From an uncultured Bacteroidaceae bacterium (GTDB taxonomy: Bacteria; Bacteroidota; Bacteroidia; Bacteroidales; Bacteroidaceae), in contig CAKQRW010000029.1 in assembly GCA_934271655.1 (NCBI GenBank), forward strand, positions 1 through 40,470: DNA of 40,470 bases. The letters are read 5' to 3'. Each line of letters begins with the position of its first letter. Within the stretch, counting starts at the first letter, position 1. Position numbers and translations under genes: made by a program. Shown here in pieces: positions 22,774 to 31,215 of this stretch. The notes under the pieces are model-generated. The model made no database searches. It saw nothing but the letters and a program-made list of their open reading frames with translations, and was not told the DNA's origin.

Positions 22774-24156
22774 TTACTGTTCCGCACAGAACATGGGATC
22801 CCAGCATGGAAGCATGACGGGCTTGGTGTCGTTTGCCTTGATGATTTTGTCAGACACGTATTTCTTGTTCACCACAAGGCGGAACATATAGTTGTCAAAC
22901 CATTCGTCTGTCATGATGATGTGGCCATGTTGTCCGCTGGACGCTCCCCAGGAGTTCTCCACCTTCCACTTCGTGGGTTTGCCTTCCTCGTTGAGGTCAA
23001 CAGCCATGAGTGTCATGGCGTGTGTGGAGCCAGAGTCGTATGACTTGATGCGCTGTGCCTTGTCCATGCCAAACTTCACGCCGAATATCTCCTCGTAGTT
23101 GTAGTTGTTGAGGTCGGCTATGCCGCGGCTGTCGAGATATTTGTTCACGTCGCACGAGAAGTACATCATGGTGCTGTCCTTGATGGAGGCTATAGCGGCC
23201 TGCTTGATGTCTTCCATTGGCACATTGACATATTTCCAGTTGTGACCGTCGTAGGTATGCCTGTCATATTCAATCTCGTAGGTCTTCCAGTATTCCCTTG
23301 AAGGATCGTTCATGAGCATTACAAAGTCGTCATGAAGGTTGAGGTTGAAGAACTTCTTGTAGAACGACTGCGGAGTGTATGTCTCTGGCTTGCCTATGGT
23401 CTTGCCGCTGGCATCTTTTGGGGCCCATGTGAACTGTTCGGTGGGGGTGCCAAGTGTGAGCGACAGCATCTTGTATATCTCAGACAGCTGCTTCTCTTTC
23501 ATCGCCTCCAGCTCCTTGTCGCTCTTCTTACTGTTGGCCCTCAGCAGGAGCGCGTCTTCGCGCAGCTTGCGCTTGATGAAAGAGGTGAACTGTCCCGTGT
23601 TGTTGGAGGCATAAGTCTCTGGCATCACGCCGCTTGGCACCAGACCATATTTCATCACCAGGTCGGCCACGCCTGTGAATGTGCCTCCATCCGACAGCGG
23701 ATTGTTGAACAGCCATGTCACGGTGCGGTCGTCGGCATCCTTCTTGCGTGTGTCTATTATGGCTTGCAGGAAGAGGTTGGCCTTTTCCAGCTGGTCATAG
23801 AAGAAAAGGTAGTTCTGTGAGAACTGCATGCCAGAGCTTAGGTTCTGCTCCTTGATCATCTTCGCGCGCAGCACGTTCAGCCCGCTGAACAGCCAGCACC
23901 GGCCCGACGATTTCTGGTCTGTGATGCCTTTTGAAGGCACGCTGTTGGAGAAATAAGTGTCTCTTTCAGTCTGGTTGTCCTGGTTGAGCGCTATGCTCGA
24001 CACAGGCCCTGCGGCGAGAGCGTTCTTTATGGCTTTCTCGCTTCCTTCAATCTTGTTCTGCTGGGCCATGCGGCTGAGCATCTCGCTGCTGATGCCTTGC
24101 GCCGAGGCCACTGCCGACAGGCCGAGCAGCGAAAGTGTGAGTAAGTTCTTTTTCAT
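22774..24156 (-). CDS. Secreted C1-family aminopeptidase (bleomycin hydrolase/PepC type)
   Basis: A 460-residue papain-like cysteine peptidase. I start it at 24156, where KKNLLTLSLLGLSAVASAQ makes a clean signal peptide; the longer reading from 24270 would bury that signal. The catalytic Cys is residue 87 in QKSSGRCWLFSGLNVLRA, the His is in GSTHAMTLMAVD, and the Asn is in WKVENSWGASSG. Together they give the Cys-His-Asn triad and oxyanion Gln of the PepC/bleomycin hydrolase family. The C-terminus ends AEQ, whereas some bleomycin hydrolases use a trimming C-terminal arm. Export is unusual compared with cytoplasmic PepC but familiar in Bacteroidetes. It probably trims peptides in the periplasm. 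Confidence 0.93.
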   Translation of the reverse strand: MKKNLLTLSLLGLSAVASAQGISSEMLSRMAQQNKIEGSEKAIKNALAAGPVSSIALNQDNQTERDTYFSNSVPSKGITDQKSSGRCWLFSGLNVLRAKMIKEQNLSSGMQFSQNYLFFYDQLEKANLFLQAIIDTRKKDADDRTVTWLFNNPLSDGGTFTGVADLVMKYGLVPSGVMPETYASNNTGQFTSFIKRKLREDALLLRANSKKSDKELEAMKEKQLSEIYKMLSLTLGTPTEQFTWAPKDASGKTIGKPETYTPQSFYKKFFNLNLHDDFVMLMNDPSREYWKTYEIEYDRHTYDGHNWKYVNVPMEDIKQAAIASIKDSTMMYFSCDVNKYLDSRGIADLNNYNYEEIFGVKFGMDKAQRIKSYDSGSTHAMTLMAVDLNEEGKPTKWKVENSWGASSGQHGHIIMTDEWFDNYMFRLVVNKKYVSDKIIKANDTKPVMLPCWDPMFCAEQ

Positions 24157-24485
24157 CCTTGAGATATATTGTAGCTTTTGTTGTTTATATGCTGGCATAT
24201 GTGTCTGTTCGGGCTGTTGATAAATGTGTGAAAAATATCTAAAAGCCTTACGTGCTGCGAATTTACTCAAAAATTATAAGAAAGCTAATGTTTATTCAAT
24301 AATTCTTGCTAACTTTGTCAAAAATTATGATTGCATGGTAATAAAATCTTGGGTTTGTCGTTAATTCATTGTGTGAGTAAGCCTTCTGGGAGTATAACCT
24401 GTCGAAGAATTGCTTCATTCCTGTTGGCTGCGCTAATCGGCACCGTGATTGCTAATGACTGACAAGGGACAATAAATAATAATAA
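24157..24485. other. Divergent spacer upstream of the polysaccharide locus
   Basis: A 329-base A+T-rich spacer. TCAAAAATTAT occurs twice (near 24267 and 24318). The TAACTTTG element at 24310 is the candidate start of the polysaccharide operon, leaving a leader of about 165 bases with no recognised riboswitch. I see no UpxY/NusG-type antiterminator gene, which often heads such loci in Bacteroides. Confidence 0.45.
24310..24317 (+). promoter_or_regulatory. Candidate -7 element for the polysaccharide operon
   Basis: TAACTTTG matches TAnnTTTG. At the 19-base spacing upstream stands AATG rather than TTTG, so the -33 box is poor. Confidence 0.4.
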
Positions 24486-25100
24486 ATGGAATCTAATAAT
24501 ATAGATAGTATAGACGGTATGAATGGCTTTGAAAGGGGACTGAAAAGACTTGGAGATATTGTGGGGGCGGTGTTGCTGCTTATAGTTCTTTCTCCTGTTT
24601 TCTTATGGATATACCTGAAACAGAAAGTCTGCGCTCCAGGCCCAGCCATATACAGCCAGGAACGCATCGGTAGGGGAGGAAAGCCATTCCGAATATACAA
24701 GTTCAGAACAATGGTGGTAGATGCTGAGAAGGATGGACAACCTATGCTTGAACAGACTGACGACCCACGCTTGACGCCTTTTGGCAAATGCCTGCGCAGA
24801 AAGCATCTTGACGAGCTGCCGCAGATATGGAATGTCTTGAGAGGAGACATGTCTTTTGTGGGATACAGACCGGAGAGGCAGTATTTCATAGACAAGATAA
24901 TGAAGGTGAACCCTGATTACAGGCTGCTTTACCAGACTTCGCCTGGCGTGACATCTATGGCTACCATAGAGAATGGCTACACCGACACGATGGAGAAGAT
25001 GCTCAAGCGTCTTGACATGGACCTGGACTATGTGCGTCACAGGAGCATTCCGCTCGACCTGAAGATAATGGCCAAGACGGTCGCAGGAATATTTGCGTAG
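24486..25100 (+). CDS. Initiating sugar-phosphate transferase (bacterial sugar transferase family)
   Basis: A 204-residue monotopic membrane enzyme that transfers a sugar phosphate from a UDP-sugar to undecaprenyl phosphate, the first step of repeat-unit assembly. It is the short form: one reentrant hydrophobic segment (IVGAVLLLIVLSPVFLWIYL, residues 25-44), then SQERIGRGGKPFRIYKFRTM, the catalytic Asp-Glu in HLDELPQIWNVLRGDMSFVG, and YRPERQYF, where most families have PRP. The late QTSPGVTSMATIENGY is typical of Bacteroidetes members. It lacks the four-helix and CoA-binding-like part of WbaP or PglD-type relatives. It heads the locus, which fits its role. The sugar cannot be told from sequence alone. 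Confidence 0.93.
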   Translation: MESNNIDSIDGMNGFERGLKRLGDIVGAVLLLIVLSPVFLWIYLKQKVCAPGPAIYSQERIGRGGKPFRIYKFRTMVVDAEKDGQPMLEQTDDPRLTPFGKCLRRKHLDELPQIWNVLRGDMSFVGYRPERQYFIDKIMKVNPDYRLLYQTSPGVTSMATIENGYTDTMEKMLKRLDMDLDYVRHRSIPLDLKIMAKTVAGIFA

Positions 25101-25208
25101 CTTGCGAGCTGGCTGGCTCGGATGTGTCATGTCTCTGCCAGTGGAAAAGCCTTTGCCGGCACATGTAAGGAAATACACTTTTATGAAAAATAAAATTAAC
25201 AATAAAAT

Positions 25209-27764
25209 ATGAGAATCTCATTTATAAAGATAATGCTGCTTGCCTTGGCGATGATGATGGCCTCTGTCTCAGCCCAGGCTCAGTCGATGTCTGACGAGCA
25301 GGTGGTGGAGTTTGTGAAGAGGGAACAGGAGAAAGGGCAGAGCCAGCAGATAGTGACAAAGTTGCTCCAGAAGGGCGTGACTACAGATCAGCTGCGCCGC
25401 ATACGCAAGAAGTATGACGCAGAGAAGTCTACTCTTGGAGCTTCTGATGTCACAGGCAAAAACAGTGGAAAGACACAGGAGCGTCTCAGAATGCAGCGCC
25501 AGGAGAAAGGCGAGGACTATCAGAGGCAGAACCAGTATATGGTTCAGCCTCAGTACCGTATCAACAACCGCAGTTACGGAACACGGACCGACCGCATGCA
25601 GGATCTCAATGACGAGATTGGCTTCATGGACATTGACTCGCTCATATATTACAAGAACTACTTCGCTGACGAGAACCGCGTCTTCGGCCGTGACATCTTC
25701 AACAACCAGATGCTCACATTCCAGCCAAACATGAATATGGCCACACCGTCCAATTACTCTCTGGGTGCAGGCGATGAGGTGATAATAGATGTGTGGGGAG
25801 CTTCACAGCAGACATTTACAGAGACCATATCGCCCGACGGAGTCGTGGTGATAGAGGGGGTGGGCCCATGCAAGATAGGCGGAATGAGTGTCAATGAGGC
25901 TTCGGCCTACCTGCGCTCGCGCCTCGGACGCTTCTATTCCGACTGCAACATACAACTGTCAGTGGGAAGCACACGCAGCATTCAGGTGCAGGTGATGGGC
26001 GAGGTGAAGGTGCCTGGCACGTATACACTCAGCTCGCTCTCCTCAGCTTTCAATGCCCTGTATGCCGCAGGAGGCATCAGCGACATTGGTACTCTGCGCG
26101 ACATCAAGGTGTATCGCGGCGGCCGCCATGTGGCCTCTATAGACGTGTACGACCTGCTGCTCAATGGAAAGTCTAAGGGAAACATCCTTCTATCCGACAA
26201 TGACATAATTGTAGTGGGGCCTTATGACGCCCTTGTGGAGGTCAGAGGCAAGGTGAAGCGACCCATGTTCTATGAGATGAAGAAGAACGAGAGCTTGTCG
26301 ACGCTGCTTGGATACTCGGGCGGATTCACAGGTGATGCTTACAAGAAGAACATTAGGGTGACGCGCAAGAATGGGGCAGAGTACTCAATACATACAGTGG
26401 GGGAGTTTGACTGGACCAACTTCACTATGGATGACGGCGACTCTGTATATGTGGACAGTGTCATAGCTCGCTATTCCAATATGGTGGAGATACGCGGAGC
26501 TGTGTTCCATCCTGGCATGTTCCAGATGGACGGCAGCATCAACACTGTGCGCGAGCTGGTGAGGGCTGCTGAGGGACTGCGAGAGGATGCGTTCACGGCG
26601 CGCGCCGTGATGCACAGGCAGAAGGACGATCTCTCTCTTGAGGTGCTGCCTATAGACATCAAGGGACTCATGGAAGGCAGTGTGGCTGACGTGCCATTGC
26701 GCAAGAACGATGTGCTCTTCATACCGAGCAAGACTGACATGCAGGGAGAGCGCACGCTGAACATAACTGGCGAGGTCAACTATCCTGGCGTGTATGTTTA
26801 TGCCGACAACACCACTCTTGAAGACATAGTCCTTCAGGCTGGCGGACTCACGGAGGCTGCCTCTACGGTGAAGGTGGATGTGTATCGACGCATAAACAAC
26901 TCTGGTGCAATGGAGGATGACAACACCTTGACAGAGAATTTTACTTTCGCCTTGAAGGACGGTTTCGTTGTGGATGGAAAGGCTGGCTTCGTCTTGGAGC
27001 CTTACGACCAGATTGTGGTGCGCAGGTCGCCTACCTACACAGAACAGAGAAATGTGTCTGTGACTGGAGCCGTGAACTTCTCCGGCTCTTATGCCATGAC
27101 CAACAAGAGCTACCGCCTCAGCGACCTAGTCAATGCGGCTGGCGGACTCAGCTCATTGGCCTATGCTAAGGGAGCGCGTCTGGAGCGTGTCATGACAGAG
27201 GACGAGCGCAAACAGCAGGAGGCTTCTCTCAGAGCTTCGCAGATAGCTCTCTATGAGGAAGCCATGCAGAGTGAGGGCAAGAACTTTGACTTGCAGCGTG
27301 CCGACTCTCTGCTCCAGATGAAGCTGGATGTAGGCACCACATTCCCTGTGGCCATTGACCTTGAGGAAGCCATGAAGAACCCTGGCTCGATAGATGATAT
27401 ACAGTTGCGACAGAACGACCGTCTCGTGGTGCCTCAGTATTCTTCTACTGTGAAGATATCAGGCGACGTGATGCACCCTATATCCATGAACTACAGGAAG
27501 GGCGAGTCGCTGAAGTACTACATCAAGCATGCAGGCGGCTATGGCGACAATGCGCGCAAGAGCAGGGTGTATGCCATATATATGAATGGCGCGGTAGAGC
27601 TGATAAGCCACAGCAGCAGCAAGGCTGTGCAGCCAGGATGCACCATCGTGGTGCCGTCAAAGAACAAGAAGAACAAGATGACTACTGCCGAGTATGCGGC
27701 AATGGGCACATCGGCCGCTTCTATCGCCACAATGATGGTGACTATCGCTAACATTCTTAAATGA
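25209..27764 (+). CDS. Outer-membrane polysaccharide export protein with six SLBB domains (Wza-like)
   Basis: An 851-residue envelope protein for polysaccharide export. Signal peptide 1-24 (ends SAQAQ), then a Gln/Lys-rich helical linker to about 110. The poly-export domain starts near 180 (LGAGDEVIIDVWGASQQTF). Six SLBB-type beta-grasp units begin near 257, 342, 425, 516, 615 and 747 (e.g. VQVMGEVKVPGTYTL, LNITGEVNYPGVYVY, VKISGDVMHPISMNY). A hydrophobic segment (AAMGTSAASIATMMVTIANI) closes the protein. It is much longer than E. coli Wza (about 380) and lacks a Wza-like lipobox, the usual state in Bacteroidetes. The stop overlaps an ATG of the next gene. Confidence 0.94.
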   Translation: MRISFIKIMLLALAMMMASVSAQAQSMSDEQVVEFVKREQEKGQSQQIVTKLLQKGVTTDQLRRIRKKYDAEKSTLGASDVTGKNSGKTQERLRMQRQEKGEDYQRQNQYMVQPQYRINNRSYGTRTDRMQDLNDEIGFMDIDSLIYYKNYFADENRVFGRDIFNNQMLTFQPNMNMATPSNYSLGAGDEVIIDVWGASQQTFTETISPDGVVVIEGVGPCKIGGMSVNEASAYLRSRLGRFYSDCNIQLSVGSTRSIQVQVMGEVKVPGTYTLSSLSSAFNALYAAGGISDIGTLRDIKVYRGGRHVASIDVYDLLLNGKSKGNILLSDNDIIVVGPYDALVEVRGKVKRPMFYEMKKNESLSTLLGYSGGFTGDAYKKNIRVTRKNGAEYSIHTVGEFDWTNFTMDDGDSVYVDSVIARYSNMVEIRGAVFHPGMFQMDGSINTVRELVRAAEGLREDAFTARAVMHRQKDDLSLEVLPIDIKGLMEGSVADVPLRKNDVLFIPSKTDMQGERTLNITGEVNYPGVYVYADNTTLEDIVLQAGGLTEAASTVKVDVYRRINNSGAMEDDNTLTENFTFALKDGFVVDGKAGFVLEPYDQIVVRRSPTYTEQRNVSVTGAVNFSGSYAMTNKSYRLSDLVNAAGGLSSLAYAKGARLERVMTEDERKQQEASLRASQIALYEEAMQSEGKNFDLQRADSLLQMKLDVGTTFPVAIDLEEAMKNPGSIDDIQLRQNDRLVVPQYSSTVKISGDVMHPISMNYRKGESLKYYIKHAGGYGDNARKSRVYAIYMNGAVELISHSSSKAVQPGCTIVVPSKNKKNKMTTAEYAAMGTSAASIATMMVTIANILK

Positions 27765-27775
27765 TAAGGCTCTGC

Positions 27776-28897
27776 ATGGAAAAGACTTATGATTATCTTA
27801 TCGTGGGCGCTGGACTGTATGGCGCCGTTTGTGCCAATCTTCTCAGAAAGAAGGGAAAGACGGTGCTCATTATAGACAAACGCAGCCATATAGGCGGCAA
27901 TGTCTACACGGAGTGTGTGCATGGCATCAATGTGCACAAGTATGGCGCGCATATCTTCCATACAAGCAACAAGCTGGTGTGGAGCTATGTCAACAGCTTT
28001 GTGGAGTTCAACCGCTACACCAACTCGCCTGTGGCAAACTGCAAGGGCAGACTCTACAATCTCCCGTTCAACATGAACACTTTCTATCAGATGTGGGGGG
28101 TGAGGACTCCTGCTGAGGCTAAGGCAAAGATAGAGGAGCAGAAGGCCTCGCGCCATATAGCTGAGCCGCGCAACCTGGAGGAGCAGGCCATCAGCCTGAT
28201 AGGTAAGGATATATATGAGGCGCTCATCAAGGGCTACACGCAGAAGCAGTGGGGCAGGGCGTGCACCGAACTTCCTGCCTTCATCATCAAGCGGTTGCCT
28301 GTGCGCTTCACGTTTGACAACAACTATTTCAATGACAAGTATCAAGGCATCCCTGAGGGAGGATACACTGCTCTCGTGGAGAAGATGATAGAGGGATGCG
28401 ACGTGAGGCTTGGCATTGACTACCTTGAGGACCGGGAATCTTTCGACTCGATGTGTGAAAAGGTCATCTACACGGGCGAGATAGACCGCTTCTTCGGTTA
28501 CAGGTATGGACATCTCCAGTATCGCACAGTATCTTTCGAGACAGAGGTGCTTGAGGGCGTATCCAACTATCAGGGCAACGCGGTGGTCAACTACACAGAT
28601 GCCGAAGTGCCCTACACGCGCATCATAGAACACAAGCATTTCGAGATGTTTGGCGATGATGTGGAGGCATGCAAGGACACGGTCATCTCGCGCGAGTACA
28701 GCAAGGAGTGGCAGCCAGGCGACGAGCCTTACTATCCTGTCAACGATGATAAGAACTCCGCTCTCTATGCCCGCTACAGACAGTTGGCCGACACCCAGGA
28801 CAAGATAGTCTTTGGCGGACGACTGGCTGAGTATAGGTATTATGACATGGACAAGGTCATAATGAGCGCGATGGAGATGGTGGAAAATGCATTGTAG
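27776..28897 (+). CDS. glf: UDP-galactopyranose mutase
   Basis: A 373-residue FAD enzyme that interconverts UDP-galactopyranose and UDP-galactofuranose, supplying Galf for the polysaccharide. The N-terminal dinucleotide fold is clear (YDYLIVGAGLYGAVCANLL, VLIIDKRSHIGGNVYTE), followed by KYGAHIFHTSNKLVW and later YTQKQWGRACTELPAFIIKR, FDNNYFNDKYQGIPEGGY and the C-terminal FGGRLAEYRYYDMDKVI. I start it at 27776 (EKTYDYLIV), the family position. An ATG at 27761 overlapping the previous stop as ATGA would add five residues and may be the real start by coupling. Its presence implies Galf in the product. Confidence 0.96.
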   Translation: MEKTYDYLIVGAGLYGAVCANLLRKKGKTVLIIDKRSHIGGNVYTECVHGINVHKYGAHIFHTSNKLVWSYVNSFVEFNRYTNSPVANCKGRLYNLPFNMNTFYQMWGVRTPAEAKAKIEEQKASRHIAEPRNLEEQAISLIGKDIYEALIKGYTQKQWGRACTELPAFIIKRLPVRFTFDNNYFNDKYQGIPEGGYTALVEKMIEGCDVRLGIDYLEDRESFDSMCEKVIYTGEIDRFFGYRYGHLQYRTVSFETEVLEGVSNYQGNAVVNYTDAEVPYTRIIEHKHFEMFGDDVEACKDTVISREYSKEWQPGDEPYYPVNDDKNSALYARYRQLADTQDKIVFGGRLAEYRYYDMDKVIMSAMEMVENAL

Positions 28898-28941
28898 AAA
28901 CCATGATGTGATGCATGTAGTGAAAGCAGATGTATAGTCTG

Positions 28942-28972
28942 TATGAATAAGAAAACGTTACGGATATTTTTG
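28942..28972 (+). promoter_or_regulatory. Candidate internal promoter before the wzz-like gene
   Basis: TATG at 28942-28945, 19-base spacer, TATTTTTG at 28965-28972. The -7 part matches the consensus; the -33 part has one mismatch. It lies in the 95-base gap after glf, where base composition also changes. Confidence 0.4.
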
Positions 28973-28992
28973 TTTATAGTTTAAATAAATAT

Positions 28993-30054
28993 ATGGATAC
29001 TGTAAAAAGAAGCAATGAGATTGATGTCATAGGAATATGCAAAAAGCTATATCACAACATCAAGACATTAGGTGTATATGCAGGAATAGGATGTATAGTC
29101 GGACTTGTGGTGGCTTTTTCAACTCCCAAGTACTATACTGCAACCGTGGTTCTTGCACCAGAGTCCTCGTCGGGGGGTAGTGGTCTTGGTGGTAGCCTTG
29201 CAAGTATGGCTTCTGCTGTTGGGCTAGACATCGATGGAAAGGCTTCTGTCGATGCTATATTTCCAGAAATATATCCAGACATAATATCATCGCAAGACTT
29301 TGTGCATGAGCTTTTTGAAGTGCCAGTAAGGTTGCAGGATGATAATACTGCACGTACTTACATAAAGCATCTGGCTCGTGATACGAAAATTCCTTTTTGG
29401 GAATATCCCAAATTATGGTTGCTGAAGATTGTGAAAAGCCCAGAAAAGAAGCCTTTGAATAATGACAGCACTTTTGTGGATCCTTTCAGAATGTCGAGGA
29501 AAGATGCTGAAATATGTGAAGGCATTGCTGATGCCATAGGTTGTGTCGTAGACAAAAAAACTGGTGAAATAACGATTTCGGTGACTGACCAGGATCCGAT
29601 GGTGGCTGCTATCTTAGCTGATAGTGTGCAGCATCGCCTGCAAGCTTATATTACTTCATACCGTACACAAAAGGCAAGGAACGACTATGAATTCTATGAG
29701 AAGTTGTCGGTTCAGACAAGAGATGAACTGAGAAAGGCGCAGACTGAGTATTCTTCATATACTGACAGCCATAGGAATCCTGTGCTTACTTCTATAATAA
29801 CAAAATCATCAACACTGGAGAATCGTGTTAGTGACTTGAGTACTGCATATTCTGGAATTCTAAAACTTCGTGATCAGGCAAGGGCGCAGATACAAGAGAA
29901 GACTCCTGCCTTTACGGTCATAAAAAGTTCTAAAATGCCACATAAACCTTCTAGCAGGCCCAAGATTATAACTCTCATATCCTATGTGTTGCTCGGGTGT
30001 TTTATTGGTTCATTGCGGATACTTCTTACGAAGAAAAGAATAAAAAAACTTTAG
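28993..30054 (+). CDS. Chain-length determinant protein (Wzz/PCP family, no kinase domain)
   Basis: A 353-residue inner-membrane protein that sets polymer length. Membrane helices lie near residues 24-46 (LGVYAGIGCIVGLVVAF) and 326-345 (ITLISYVLLGCFIGSLRIL). Between them are the Wzz N-terminal motif (YYTATVVLAPESSS) and a long coiled-coil-like helical region (residues 220-300). The Pro-rich motif before the second helix is present (SSKMPHKPSSRPK). There is no C-terminal tyrosine kinase and no separate Wzc kinase or Wzb phosphatase in the locus. The gene and the next two are visibly A+T-richer than the flanking genes, suggesting a separate origin for this cassette. Confidence 0.9.
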   Translation: MDTVKRSNEIDVIGICKKLYHNIKTLGVYAGIGCIVGLVVAFSTPKYYTATVVLAPESSSGGSGLGGSLASMASAVGLDIDGKASVDAIFPEIYPDIISSQDFVHELFEVPVRLQDDNTARTYIKHLARDTKIPFWEYPKLWLLKIVKSPEKKPLNNDSTFVDPFRMSRKDAEICEGIADAIGCVVDKKTGEITISVTDQDPMVAAILADSVQHRLQAYITSYRTQKARNDYEFYEKLSVQTRDELRKAQTEYSSYTDSHRNPVLTSIITKSSTLENRVSDLSTAYSGILKLRDQARAQIQEKTPAFTVIKSSKMPHKPSSRPKIITLISYVLLGCFIGSLRILLTKKRIKKL

Positions 30055-30063
30055 AACAATATA

Positions 30064-31215
30064 ATGTTTGCTGTTCCATATTTAATTCTCATACTCTTTA
30101 TCTTGCTCTTGGCTTTTCTCTATGAGAAGAAGCAAGAAGACATATATTGGCGAAGCGTTATAGTCTTGGTCTGTATGGTTGTGCTGCAGGTCTTTTTGGG
30201 TCTTAGAGGATTTGTTATGTTTGACTGGGTGAATTATTACTCAGAGTTCTATGACGCCAATTCGCTAGAGTCAGATGAGAATGTTTTCGGTGTCAACCGA
30301 GAGCCAGGATGGCATGTGTTCATCGTTGTCTGCAAAGCAATATGGAATAACTACCATTTTTTTGTTTTTGTTCATAGCCTGTTGATTTTATATCTTCTAT
30401 GGCGCTTCTTGAGAACGTATACGGACAATCCAATTTTGGGATTTGCTTTGTTCTTCGCTTTTAATGGCTTCGGCATTTCTTTTAATTTGATGAGAAATAG
30501 CATAGCCATTCTTCTGTTTCTGAATGCGCTGCCTTTTCTTTATAGCCGACAGCCTTTGAAATATTATATCATATGTTTTGCTGCTGTGAGCTTTCATTAT
30601 TCAGCTACGATATATCTTCCATTGTATTTTTTCTTGCATAAGAGGATGAACAAATACGTTTTTCTTGCTATTGTCGGATTGTTGACGGCGTTTTACTTGT
30701 GTGATATAAAATTTATTACTGAAATGGCAGAGATAGTGCTTGGCGAAAGTTCTCCTTTGGCTAAAATGGTTGATGTGTATTCTGAGTTGAGTCACAGCGT
30801 ACGTTTCAGTCCGGTATTTATAGAGAGAATTGTTACGGCTCTGTTGATATATTGCTATTGGGAAAAACTTCATGAAAAAAGAAAGGAGACGCCTCTATTT
30901 GTAAATTCTTTCTTGTTTTATCTGGGTGGAACATTCCTCCTTACAGAATTCTCTGAAATAAGCACACGTATGGGAATACTTTTTGTGTTTTCATATTGGG
31001 TGCTGTATGGAGATTTGATAAATGGTTTTAAGATACCCAATAATAGACTCTTGTTTGCTTCTTTTGTTTTTGTGTATTGTATATACAGAACAATAATGCC
31101 GATGAGAAATGTTGTTTACAGATATGATAACCTATTGACAGGTATACAATCATATGAAGAAAGGCTGTATATATTCAGTAGGCAGAGTTTTAAAGATGAT
31201 GATCAAGATGATTGA
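30064..31215 (+). CDS. EpsG-family polysaccharide polymerase (Wzy-like)
   Basis: A 383-residue polytopic membrane protein of about ten hydrophobic segments. The family's first extracytoplasmic loop signature is visible as LRGFVMFDWVNYYSEFYD, with FNLMRNSIAILLFLNALPFL and FHYSATIYLPLYFF further on, the pattern of EpsG proteins. It probably joins flipped repeat units into polymer. Wzy and EpsG polymerases diverge strongly, so this rests on topology, the R-x-x-x-x-x-D motif and its place between wzz and wzx. It starts nine bases after wzz and overlaps the next ORF. A+T-rich. Confidence 0.87.
   Translation: MFAVPYLILILFILLLAFLYEKKQEDIYWRSVIVLVCMVVLQVFLGLRGFVMFDWVNYYSEFYDANSLESDENVFGVNREPGWHVFIVVCKAIWNNYHFFVFVHSLLILYLLWRFLRTYTDNPILGFALFFAFNGFGISFNLMRNSIAILLFLNALPFLYSRQPLKYYIICFAAVSFHYSATIYLPLYFFLHKRMNKYVFLAIVGLLTAFYLCDIKFITEMAEIVLGESSPLAKMVDVYSELSHSVRFSPVFIERIVTALLIYCYWEKLHEKRKETPLFVNSFLFYLGGTFLLTEFSEISTRMGILFVFSYWVLYGDLINGFKIPNNRLLFASFVFVYCIYRTIMPMRNVVYRYDNLLTGIQSYEERLYIFSRQSFKDDDQDD

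Noticed and set aside
24157..24270. N-terminal extension of the C1 peptidase (38 residues)
   Set aside because: It would place 38 residues before a canonical signal peptide; the internal start at 24156 is far more likely.
27539..28639. Minus-strand ORF of 366 codons opposite glf
   Set aside because: glf is unambiguous on the plus strand, and the antisense ORF has no recognisable domain.
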